Assembly: GCF_024171765.1 (NCBI RefSeq)
Contig: NZ_JAMTCI010000001.1
Coordinates: forward strand, 1,954,557-2,018,556
DNA: 64,000 bases
Direction: 5' to 3'
Source: Williamsia deligens
GTDB taxonomy: Bacteria > Actinomycetota > Actinomycetes > Mycobacteriales > Mycobacteriaceae
The number at the start of each line of letters is the position of its first letter. Position 1 is the stretch's first letter. Made by a program: the position numbers and the translations under genes. The notes beneath the pieces were generated by a model that saw only the letters and a program-made list of their open reading frames with translations, was not told the origin of the DNA and did no database searches. Positions 42,469-50,264 of the stretch are shown here, piece after piece.

Positions 42469-44109
42469 TCACCGACCGAGCTGCGCCGCTTTGACGACGA
42501 GCAGAACCGCTCCGACCACGAGATACGCCCGGAGTGCGAGCATCCCGAGTCTCGTCCCCGACGACCATCTCACCGGTTCCAGCAGGGCCAGTGGCGGCAT
42601 GCGCCACTGCTCTCTGTCGACGGCACCCCAGTCCACGAGGTCGACGGTCCCGGGGTTCCGGTGACGGTTCGTCAGCCGGAGCGCGACCGCGCCGGTCCCT
42701 CCGAGTGCTGTGATCCCGGCCGCCAGCCAGATGCTCAGGGTGACCACGTCCCACGCGGGGAAGAGCGTCGTCGTCATCAGGATCGCCGACAGCAGGATCA
42801 ACACGGCCACGATGGCCACCGCGACGGTGTTCAACCACCGCTTGTTGACCCACGGTCCGAGCACCTGGCGGTCGTTGCACAGCAGCAGGAGGAAGACGCT
42901 CGCGCTCGGCAGCAGCAACCCGGCGAGCGCCTGGACCGCGGTGGTGATGAGGCCGAGCGGGGCGCCCGGGATGAGCACGATCGCCGCGGCGACGACGACC
43001 ATCCCCGTGTAGGACAGGTAGAACTTCCTGGCGTCGCGGACCCCCCGGTGCAGTGAGTGCTTCATGCCGAAGACATCGCCGAACGCGTAGCTGGTGGACA
43101 GGGTCACCGCGGCGGCGCCCACGATCGATGCGTCGAGGAGCACGATCGCGAAGATGGTGCCGAGAAGGTGGCTGTGGTGCGCCAGCATGGTCGCGATGTC
43201 CCCGGCGTCGCTGCTGTCGATCCACGTTCCCGCATGGGTGGAGCGGGCAGCGAAGTCGGCGGTCGCGACGAGGGCTGCCGCCCCGATGACGACCACGAAG
43301 GCCCCGATCGTCGTGTCGACGCGCTCGTAGCCGATGAACCGGGGTGTGATCCGCTTGTCGATGATGTTCGACTGCTGGAAGAACAGTTGCCACGGCGCGA
43401 CCGTGGTGCCGACCATCGCGATGATCAGCAACACCGCGTCGGCACTGATGCCACCCCGTATCCCGGGGACGACGAAACTCGTCGCCGCCTGCGCCCAGTC
43501 CGGGTGACTCATCAGCAGCATCGGGATCTGCAGCAGGGTGATCGCGATGAACACGAACATCGCCCGTTCCCAGCGCTGGAAGCTGCCCGTCGCGATGATG
43601 ACGACCAGTGCGACCGCGGCCGTCGGGACCACGATGTACGACGAGACACCGAAATAGTGTGCAGCGAGGCTGATCCCGATGAACTCGGTGACGAGCGTCA
43701 GGAAGTTCAGGACGAACAGGTCACCGACCGAGAACCAACCCCACCCGCGGCCGAACCGTTCGTTGATCAGGCGGGCGTGGCCCACACCGGTGACCGCCCC
43801 GAGGCGCACCACCATCTCCTGGTTGACGATGAGGACCGGGATCAACAGGAGCAGGACCCACATCAGCGAGTACCCGTAGCTCTGCCCGGCCTGCGCATAG
43901 GTGGCGACGCCGCCGGCGTCGTTGTCGCCAACCATCACGATGAGGCCGGGACCGAGGACGGCCAGCATCGTCATCAGCCGGGTCCTGGACGTCCGGCCGG
44001 ACTGTGTCTGCGACATCGAGACGCTGCCCAGTGCGCCCGTGATGTCGCCGACGTGCGCGGTGTCCAGGTGCGCGGACCGCATGGAGACCGCGACATCCTC
44101 GCGGCTCAT
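42469..44109 (-). CDS. NRAMP-related divalent cation transporter, likely Mg2+ (NRMT-like)
   Basis: 546-residue membrane transporter with about eleven or twelve helices. The first helix has GPGLIVMVGDNDAGGVATYAQ, where classical NRAMP proteins have DPGN, and helix 6 has MVGTTVAPWQLFFQQS, where they have the MPHN motif. The metal-selecting methionine is therefore replaced by alanine, the change associated with NRAMP-related magnesium transporters. It is translationally coupled to mgtC (ATGA overlap at 44106-44109) downstream of an M-box riboswitch, which independently points to Mg2+. ATG 44109 is preferred because of that overlap. A separate Mn2+ role is possible but less likely. Confidence 0.82.
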   Translation of the reverse strand: MSREDVAVSMRSAHLDTAHVGDITGALGSVSMSQTQSGRTSRTRLMTMLAVLGPGLIVMVGDNDAGGVATYAQAGQSYGYSLMWVLLLLIPVLIVNQEMVVRLGAVTGVGHARLINERFGRGWGWFSVGDLFVLNFLTLVTEFIGISLAAHYFGVSSYIVVPTAAVALVVIIATGSFQRWERAMFVFIAITLLQIPMLLMSHPDWAQAATSFVVPGIRGGISADAVLLIIAMVGTTVAPWQLFFQQSNIIDKRITPRFIGYERVDTTIGAFVVVIGAAALVATADFAARSTHAGTWIDSSDAGDIATMLAHHSHLLGTIFAIVLLDASIVGAAAVTLSTSYAFGDVFGMKHSLHRGVRDARKFYLSYTGMVVVAAAIVLIPGAPLGLITTAVQALAGLLLPSASVFLLLLCNDRQVLGPWVNKRWLNTVAVAIVAVLILLSAILMTTTLFPAWDVVTLSIWLAAGITALGGTGAVALRLTNRHRNPGTVDLVDWGAVDREQWRMPPLALLEPVRWSSGTRLGMLALRAYLVVGAVLLVVKAAQLGR

Positions 44110-44813
44110 CGGACGCTGTCCTGCAGTGCGGTGTCGCGGTCCCACCGCACCGACCGGACCGCGGTCTGCGCGCCGAGCCGGACCACGGCGGCGTCGATGT
44201 GGTCGTCGTCGCGGTGATCACACACGGCCTCCAGCACGATGCGGGTCGCGTCGTCGGTGTCGGTGACGTCGATCCCGCGGACACGGACGTCGGCCCCCGA
44301 GATCTGGTCCAGCAGCATCGCGCGGACCGCCGGCCCGGCGTCGCTGTCCGTGACGACGGTGACGGTGTAGCCGGAGGGGGTCTCGTCACCCGACTCCGGG
44401 TGCCTGTCGACGGCGCGGCCCAGCCAGCGGAGCGCGACGTTGACCGTCACCACCGCGACGGTGCCCATCGCGGCGACGTCGTAGAGGCCGGCGCCGGCGA
44501 GGGCGCCCACCGCGGCCGAACACCAGAGTGTTGCCGCCGTGTTCAACCCCCGTACACCGAAGCCGTCGCGGAGGATGACCCCGGCGCCGAGAAATCCGAT
44601 GCCCGAGACGATCTGGGCAGCGACGCGCGTCGGGTCGGCGGTACCGCCGGAGAAGCCGTGCGCCGACAGGACGACGAACAGCGTCGCGCCGGTCGCGACG
44701 AGGGCGTTGGTGCGCAGACCGGCCATGCGGGCGCGGTACTGGCGTTCGAAACCGATCAGGGTGCCCAGTCCGAGCCCGCAGAGCAGGCGCAGCAGGGTGT
44801 CGAGTGTGGACAT
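44106..44813 (-). CDS. mgtC: MgtC/SapB-family membrane protein
   Basis: 235-residue protein. The hydrophobic N-terminal half shows the MgtC hallmarks LLCGLGLGTLIGFERQYRARMAGLRTNALVATGATLF and SGIGFLGAGVILRDGFGVRGLNTAATLW. The C-terminal 90 residues (YTVTVVTDSDAGPAVRAMLL) fit an ACT-like soluble domain. MgtC proteins are made under low Mg2+ and influence ATP synthase or growth inside hosts; they are not themselves proven transporters. ATG 44813 has an ideal GGAGG 6 nt upstream. First gene of the riboswitch-controlled operon. Confidence 0.9.
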   Translation of the reverse strand: MSTLDTLLRLLCGLGLGTLIGFERQYRARMAGLRTNALVATGATLFVVLSAHGFSGGTADPTRVAAQIVSGIGFLGAGVILRDGFGVRGLNTAATLWCSAAVGALAGAGLYDVAAMGTVAVVTVNVALRWLGRAVDRHPESGDETPSGYTVTVVTDSDAGPAVRAMLLDQISGADVRVRGIDVTDTDDATRIVLEAVCDHRDDDHIDAAVVRLGAQTAVRSVRWDRDTALQDSVR

Positions 44814-44907
44814 GGCAAGCCTCCGTATGGCCGTGTGCCGCGCGGGCATCACGGTCGTGGTCGATACGTGACGGACGGGCGGTCACATGACCGGAGCAGG
44901 AAACGCC

Positions 44908-45066
44908 CCCTCGTAAGACCTTTGGCACTCCGCGGCGTGGACCTCGACAGGAGTCGAGGAGCCAATCGGGGTCAACCCTTAAGCCGGGAAGACCTGTCCT
45001 GACCCGTGGCGTCTCTGGACGTTTGGGGTCGCTGGCGTGTTTCCGCGAAGGAGCCTCAGCGAACGA
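44908..45066 (-). promoter_or_regulatory. M-box (ykoK leader) Mg2+ riboswitch
   Basis: On the minus strand this leader carries the conserved M-box blocks in order: GAGGCTCC (45050-45057), AGAGACGCCACGGGTCA (45000-45016), and AGTGCCAAAGGTCTTACGA (44911-44929), each close to the B. subtilis mgtE aptamer. Mg2+ binding compacts this RNA and switches the downstream gene off when Mg2+ is plentiful. About 95 nt separate the aptamer from mgtC, with a GGTCATGTGACC hairpin at 44880-44891; no strong intrinsic terminator is seen, so Rho-dependent or translational control is possible. Confidence 0.9.
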
Positions 45067-45083
45067 TGGCACCGTGCGGGGCC

Positions 45084-45112
45084 AGTAGACACCCGCTCTC
45101 GACGTGGGGCAA
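45084..45112 (-). promoter_or_regulatory. promoter of the riboswitch-mgtC operon
   Basis: Minus-strand TTGCCC (45107-45112) and TCTACT (45084-45089) separated by 17 bp, placing the start of transcription about 10 nt upstream of the M-box. Confidence 0.5.
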
Positions 45113-45302
45113 GTGTGACGTGAGCAACCGTAAAGAGCTCGTACAGAGCACTTCTGGTGTTCCTCATCACGCATCCGGCGAGTCCGGCATCCGTCTCGGT
45201 CGCGCTGCGGGAGCCCGGGCGGATCCGGCGTTGGGTGAACTCTCAGGTTGGCTCGGTAGCATCCGCGGCCGGGGAGAGGCAGAACGGCTGGGGGAGGATC
45301 AC

Positions 45303-46916
45303 ATGCGTCGACGACTGGCGATGACGCTTGCCTGCGTCGTGCTGCTCGGTGCGTCCGCCTGTGCGTCGTCGGCACCCCGCCATCCACTCAGTGACGTCCC
45401 CACGGCCGCGACCACGGTCACGCTGCCGGGGTCGGTCACACCCGGGGACCTCGTGGTCGCCTCGGTCACATGGAACGGGAGCGGGCGCGTCTTCGCCCGC
45501 GGAGGTGTCCAGGCATGGGCGGCCGCCGCCCGGTCGGAGCCCGTCGTGGGGGACAAGGGCTGGCACAGCCAGGTCATCTACGGGATCGCCACCGGTGACC
45601 CCGCCCCGGTCCGGGTCGAGGTCACCGACGGGTCCACCGTGCGCGCCGACGTCCACCGGTGGTCCGGTGTCGACGCGGCGACACCGCTCATCGCACGGTC
45701 GACCGGCCCGGTGGCACCTGTCCCCGGCGGTGGCCGGGCGCTGGCCGTCTCCGTGGCGGCGTCGTCGACGGGGACGTCGGCCGTGGCGGGGCGGGTCGTC
45801 GATGCGTCGCGTCGGACCGCGCCGCTGGTGTCGGCCTTCGGCGGTCGACAGGTGCAGACCTTCCTGTTCGCGCTCGGGTCGTCCGACCGTCCCGACCGCG
45901 ACGTCCTCCGACAGCCGTTCTCCGACACCAGCATCTGGAACACGGCCATCGGTGCCGACGCCGTCTACGTCGACGCCGACATGCCCGCCCGACCCGGTGG
46001 GGACCGGTTCGCGCCGATGCCGCAGAACGACGAGACCTCGATCATCGAGACGCCCGACGCGCCGATGACGGAACTGCGGTACAGCGACGCCGCATGGACC
46101 GGCCGCGATCGCTGCGAGCCGACCTCCTCGCGCAGCTTCTTCAGTGTCCCGATGCCGGCCGACTACACCGTGCCGCAGTCGACGAACAACGAGGGCGCGA
46201 GCTGGCTCATGCCCGACGGCCGCACGGTCATGCAGAGCGGGCCGCTGGCCCGATGCACGCCCGGGGGGCCCGCGACGAGCCTGGCGGTGTCCGATCCCGT
46301 CGACCTCTACGGCGACGGCATCTCCCGCAACCTCGGCGGATCGGGGCTGAGTGGACTGGTGGGCGCCCTGCGTCTGGGCGAGCTGCGGCCCTCGACCGAG
46401 GCCACCGGACCCCGCCACGCGTTGCGCGTCAACATCGACACGTCGCGGCAACTCCGTGCGTGCCCGTCGGGGGACTGCTTCCGGTGGCCCGCGTCCACCT
46501 CCGACAGTGACGCCGAGCAGACCTACGGCAGTCAGGGGTCGGCGCCGTCGGCGATGCGTCTGGGTGCGCTGCTGGCGATCCCGCTCGACGTCGACATCGA
46601 TGCACTGGGCCTCCAGACGGTGCCCGGACGCCAGATCGCGTGGACCCTGCAGAACTACGGGGCCTACGTCGCGGACTCGGCGGCATGTGCGTGTTTTGCG
46701 ATCGTCACCGAGAAGGGGCCGAAGGGCCGCTTCGCCGACCAGTTCCGATCCGATTACGGCTATCCGTTCGAGCAGCGGATCGCGACGGGGTCCGCGTGGG
46801 CCCGTGACCTGCAGCGGATCCAGGAACTGTTGGTCGTCGTCGACGACAACTCGCCGTCCGATGTGGGAGGTGGAGGCCTGCCCGCGCAGCCGGCGCCGGT
46901 GCCCGTCGGGCGCTGA
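45303..46916 (+). CDS. hypothetical exported lipoprotein next to exopolysaccharide locus
   Basis: 537-residue protein. The N-terminus has a lipoprotein-type signal MRRRLAMTLACVVLLGASAC with Cys20 as the likely lipidated residue. A beta-rich domain of about 160 residues (TVTLPGSVTPGDLVVASVTW) comes first, then a larger domain beginning RQPFSDTSIWNTAIGADAVYVDADM, with four cysteines that could pair. I recognise no catalytic motif in either. The genomic position, 140 bp upstream of the first Wzz-like gene, suggests a wall-anchored partner of the exopolysaccharide system. GGGGGAGG lies 6 nt before the ATG. Confidence 0.7.
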   Translation: MRRRLAMTLACVVLLGASACASSAPRHPLSDVPTAATTVTLPGSVTPGDLVVASVTWNGSGRVFARGGVQAWAAAARSEPVVGDKGWHSQVIYGIATGDPAPVRVEVTDGSTVRADVHRWSGVDAATPLIARSTGPVAPVPGGGRALAVSVAASSTGTSAVAGRVVDASRRTAPLVSAFGGRQVQTFLFALGSSDRPDRDVLRQPFSDTSIWNTAIGADAVYVDADMPARPGGDRFAPMPQNDETSIIETPDAPMTELRYSDAAWTGRDRCEPTSSRSFFSVPMPADYTVPQSTNNEGASWLMPDGRTVMQSGPLARCTPGGPATSLAVSDPVDLYGDGISRNLGGSGLSGLVGALRLGELRPSTEATGPRHALRVNIDTSRQLRACPSGDCFRWPASTSDSDAEQTYGSQGSAPSAMRLGALLAIPLDVDIDALGLQTVPGRQIAWTLQNYGAYVADSAACACFAIVTEKGPKGRFADQFRSDYGYPFEQRIATGSAWARDLQRIQELLVVVDDNSPSDVGGGGLPAQPAPVPVGR

Positions 46917-46923
46917 CCCCGAC

Positions 46924-46951
46924 TTGTGCGTCCGTGCGAGTGAAGTATAGT
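46924..46951 (+). promoter_or_regulatory. promoter of the exopolysaccharide operon
   Basis: TTGTGC (46924-46929), 16-bp spacer, TATAGT (46946-46951). It predicts a leader of about 100 nt before the TTG start at 47058. Confidence 0.6.
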
Positions 46952-46961
46952 CAATCTTGTT

Positions 46962-47057
46962 GCGACGACAGAAGAACTGTCGTGCGCGCGTCAACGGCCT
47001 GGGAACTGTTGGCGCGGGCGGTGATTCACCGTCGCACACGTTCGTCAAGGGGGGGCC
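46962..47057 (+). other. structured 5' leader of exopolysaccharide operon
   Basis: About 95 nt with three predicted hairpins: ACGACAG-AAGAA-CTGTCGT, an imperfect GCGTCAACGG/CTGTTGGCGC, and CGGTGA/TCACCG. A run of seven G residues (ribosome site) follows just before the TTG start. No known riboswitch class is recognised. Confidence 0.4.
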
Positions 47058-50000
47058 TTGAATTATTTCGTGAACCAGCTGCTGCGTGTCCGCCGCCGCT
47101 GGTATGTGGTGGTGGCCGTCACACTGGTGACGCTGGTCGGAGCGTTCGTCGCCGGGATCGGTGACCGCACCACGTACTCGGCCAAAGCCGCGCTGTCCGC
47201 CAGCTCGCCGACATCGGAGAACAGTCCGTACGCGCTGGCGCTCGCATACATCTATCTCTTCAACGACGCCTCGTTCCAGGACGCCCTGGTGCGCAAGGCG
47301 AAGGTGCCGTCCGGCGTCACGAGTGTCGCGGAGCCGGCCACCGTCGGCAGCATCTTCTACATCGACGCCACCGCGTCGTCGCCCGAGGCGGCCCGCTCGG
47401 CCGCGTCGGCGCTCGCATCGACCTTCCGCACCGAGATCAACGGTGCCCTCGAGGACGCGAAGCGCCAGACCATCAACTCGGTCGAGGCGCCGTTCGAGCA
47501 GCGCTACGCGCAGCGGCTCGACGTCCCCGGCGACGAGCGCGCGGGGCTGCAGGACCAGATCAACACGATCAACGCGAACACCAACGGGATGATCAACTCG
47601 GTCGGCCTCGACTCCGCGGTCACGGCGTCGTCGCCGCAGCGGACGACCACCCTGCTGACCGCGCTCGGCGGCGGTCTCGTCGTCGGCCTCCTCGTCGCCC
47701 TCGGCGTCGACATCGCCTCACGGCGCGTGCGCACCGGTTTCGACGTGACCGACAAGACCGCCTTCACGACGGCACTGACGGTCGCCGATCCCGACGACGC
47801 CGGTGGCTCGGCGCGCACCGCCGATCTCCGCCACCTCGCCAACCGACTGGTCTCCGGGTCCGAGACCCGCCCGCAGGTGATCGCCGTGATCGCCGCGCAG
47901 TCGGGCGCATCCGCGGCCGCGCGGCAGCTCGCCGGATCGATGGCGAGTGCACTCGGCACCTCGGAGGTGCCGTCGTTGCTCGTCCGCACCGACACCCGCC
48001 GTCCGGTCGGCCCGTCGGCGCGACCGGGTTTCGTCGACGTGCTCGTCGATCCCGACCGTGATCTCCACGAGCTGACCACAGCCGCCGTCGACGGCGTCTG
48101 TGTGATGGAGCCGGGCAATCGCGTCCTCGACCCGATCGGCGTGGTCACCCGGTCGCGGGTCGCGAAGTTCCTCGATGCCGCGCGCAAGCACGCCGAGGTC
48201 GTGGTGATCGAGTCGCCGATCGTGCTCGAATCGCCGGAGGCGCAGATCATCTGCGCCCAGACCGACGTCGTGGTCACCGTGGTCGACCCGCTCACCGCGA
48301 CCGTCGCCGAGGTGTCGGAGACCTATCGGCTGCTCGCCGAGGTCAAGGCCCCGATCGGTCCCGTCGTCGTGATGGCGGCTCCACCGGTCGCGGCGCCGCC
48401 GCTGCCGGCGAGTCCGGTCAAGGCGCTGCTGACGACGGTGGAGCAGGACGAGCCTCCCGCCGTCGAGGCGTCGGAGGCCGTCGAGGCCGAGACCGTCGGC
48501 GCCATCGAGGCCGCGTCGCCCGCGGCCCCCGGGGCGGCACCGGTCGAGCTCGAAGCGGCCGACGTCGACATGTCCGAGCCCGAACCGTGGGAAACCGAGT
48601 CGGTCCAGCCCGTGACGGCCACGGTCGGCACCGCCGACTCCGACAGTCAGTCGGCCGACGACGACGAGGTCGTCGACGATGCCGACGTGGTGCCGGAGAC
48701 CGACCAGGACGCACCCGCCGAGGAGATCCCGGCGAGCGCCGAGGTCGTCGCCACGTCGGTTCCGGCCGTCCGTCCGATGGCTGCGCGAACCGAGGTGACA
48801 CCCGCTCGTCGTCCGCTGGAGAAGCGGCTCGGCCGCGCACTGCAGAAGGCCAACCGACTGCGGCTGGGTGAGATGGCCGCGGCTCGACGGACTCCACTCG
48901 CGCGTCCTGTCGTCGCACCGCGGGTGTCGGCGCCGGTGCCGCCGCCGGTGGACGAGGAGTCGGAGGAGTTCCTGCCCTACCGGCCGCTGCGCTCGCCGGT
49001 GATCAAGAACGAGCACCCGGCAGCGCCTGAGCCCGAGGTCGAGGTCGAGGTCGAACCGACCGACGTCGTCGAGCCCGAGGTCGTCGAACCCGAGGTCGAG
49101 CCGGAGCCGGAGGCAGTTGTCGAACCCGAGCCCGAGGCCGAGCCGGAGGCGGTTGCCGAGCCTGAAGTCGAGGTCGAGCCCGAGCCCGAGCCCGAGCCGG
49201 AGGCGGACGTCGTCGAGGAACCTGATGTCATCGAGGAGGTCGTCGTGATCACCGAACCCGGGGCCGACACCACCGGTCCGGACACCACAGGTCTCGACGC
49301 GGGCGTCGTCGAGTCCGGCGCGCCCACAGACCAGTTCGCGGCGATGCCGGCGACACCGACACCCGCACAGGGTGATCCGTTCGCCTTCGAGCGGCACGCT
49401 GCCGCGCAACGCGCCGCGCACGACGAGTTCCTGCGCGAGCAGGCGCTGCGTGAGCGCTGGGAGGCCGAGCAGCGGGCCCGGCAGCAGTGGGTGCGTGATC
49501 AGGAGGCCCGCGAGCGCCGTGACCGTGAGCGTCGCGCGCAGGAGGAACTCGCCCGTCGACAGGCAGTGCAGGAACGATTGGCACGCCAGCAGTGGGCGCG
49601 CGAGCAGGCCGCCCGCGAGGAGGCCGATCGCAAGGAGCGGGAGCGCCTGGAGCGGGAACGCGTCGATCGCCTCGAGCGGGAGCGGATCGCCCGTGAGCGT
49701 GCCGAGCGCCAGCAGCTCGAGCGGATCGAGCGGGCGCGCGCTGCGCACCTCGAGCGGGAGCGTGTGGCGCGCGCGGAGGCCGCACGGCGCCGGCTGGCGC
49801 AGGAGCAGCGGGAGCGCGACGAGCGCGCCGCGGTGGAACGTGCTGTCGCGGAACGCCTGAAGGCCGAGCGCCTGGCGGCCGAGCGCCTCGAGGAGGAGCG
49901 TCGCGAGATCGAGCGTCGCCTCGAGGTGGAGCGACAGGCGCGTGAGCAGCTCGAGCGTGAGTTGGCGCTGCAGCAGCAGGTCGCCCGCGAGCAGTTCGCG

Positions 50001-50264
50001 CAGGAGCAGTGGGCGCAGTACCGCCTCGCGCAGGAGCGGTGGCTGGAGGACCAGTGGGCCCGGTACCGCGTCGAGCAGCAGCGGTGGCTGCAGCAGCGTG
50101 CCGCAGGTGTCGACGTGCCGCCGCCCGTCCCGCCGTCGCCGAACGCGGTGCCCCCGAATGTCGTGTCGCAGAACGCCGTGTCGCAGAACGTCACCTCGCC
50201 GCACGCCGTGTCCGGTGGGCGCGTGGTCGAGGGGTCCGTCGAGCGTCGCGACACCACTCGCTGA
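47058..50264 (+). CDS. Wzz/BY-kinase-like chain-length protein with EPV repeats and long charged helix
   Basis: 1068-residue protein. Residues 1-220 are a Wzz-type polysaccharide co-polymerase: helix 1 (14-35), a periplasmic domain and helix 2 (195-217). Residues about 230-450 look like a bacterial tyrosine-kinase/ParA fold, but the Walker A region reads AVIAAQSGASAAARQLA and lacks the lysine. An acidic linker with Glu-Pro-Val repeats (about 655-745) and a 240-residue Arg/Glu/Gln-rich stretch (about 775-1015, probably a long single helix or coiled coil) follow. The charged tail is unusual for this family. Start is TTG 47058 behind AAGGGGGGG. The polymerase gene overlaps its stop (TGATG). Confidence 0.82.
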   Translation: MNYFVNQLLRVRRRWYVVVAVTLVTLVGAFVAGIGDRTTYSAKAALSASSPTSENSPYALALAYIYLFNDASFQDALVRKAKVPSGVTSVAEPATVGSIFYIDATASSPEAARSAASALASTFRTEINGALEDAKRQTINSVEAPFEQRYAQRLDVPGDERAGLQDQINTINANTNGMINSVGLDSAVTASSPQRTTTLLTALGGGLVVGLLVALGVDIASRRVRTGFDVTDKTAFTTALTVADPDDAGGSARTADLRHLANRLVSGSETRPQVIAVIAAQSGASAAARQLAGSMASALGTSEVPSLLVRTDTRRPVGPSARPGFVDVLVDPDRDLHELTTAAVDGVCVMEPGNRVLDPIGVVTRSRVAKFLDAARKHAEVVVIESPIVLESPEAQIICAQTDVVVTVVDPLTATVAEVSETYRLLAEVKAPIGPVVVMAAPPVAAPPLPASPVKALLTTVEQDEPPAVEASEAVEAETVGAIEAASPAAPGAAPVELEAADVDMSEPEPWETESVQPVTATVGTADSDSQSADDDEVVDDADVVPETDQDAPAEEIPASAEVVATSVPAVRPMAARTEVTPARRPLEKRLGRALQKANRLRLGEMAAARRTPLARPVVAPRVSAPVPPPVDEESEEFLPYRPLRSPVIKNEHPAAPEPEVEVEVEPTDVVEPEVVEPEVEPEPEAVVEPEPEAEPEAVAEPEVEVEPEPEPEPEADVVEEPDVIEEVVVITEPGADTTGPDTTGLDAGVVESGAPTDQFAAMPATPTPAQGDPFAFERHAAAQRAAHDEFLREQALRERWEAEQRARQQWVRDQEARERRDRERRAQEELARRQAVQERLARQQWAREQAAREEADRKERERLERERVDRLERERIARERAERQQLERIERARAAHLERERVARAEAARRRLAQEQRERDERAAVERAVAERLKAERLAAERLEEERREIERRLEVERQAREQLERELALQQQVAREQFAQEQWAQYRLAQERWLEDQWARYRVEQQRWLQQRAAGVDVPPPVPPSPNAVPPNVVSQNAVSQNVTSPHAVSGGRVVEGSVERRDTTR

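Noticed and set aside
49020-49230. GAGGTCGAG/GAGCCCGAG repeats considered as a CRISPR or DNA repeat array
   Set aside because: The periodicity is irregular and follows Glu-Pro-Val codons inside an intact gene; there are no spacers.
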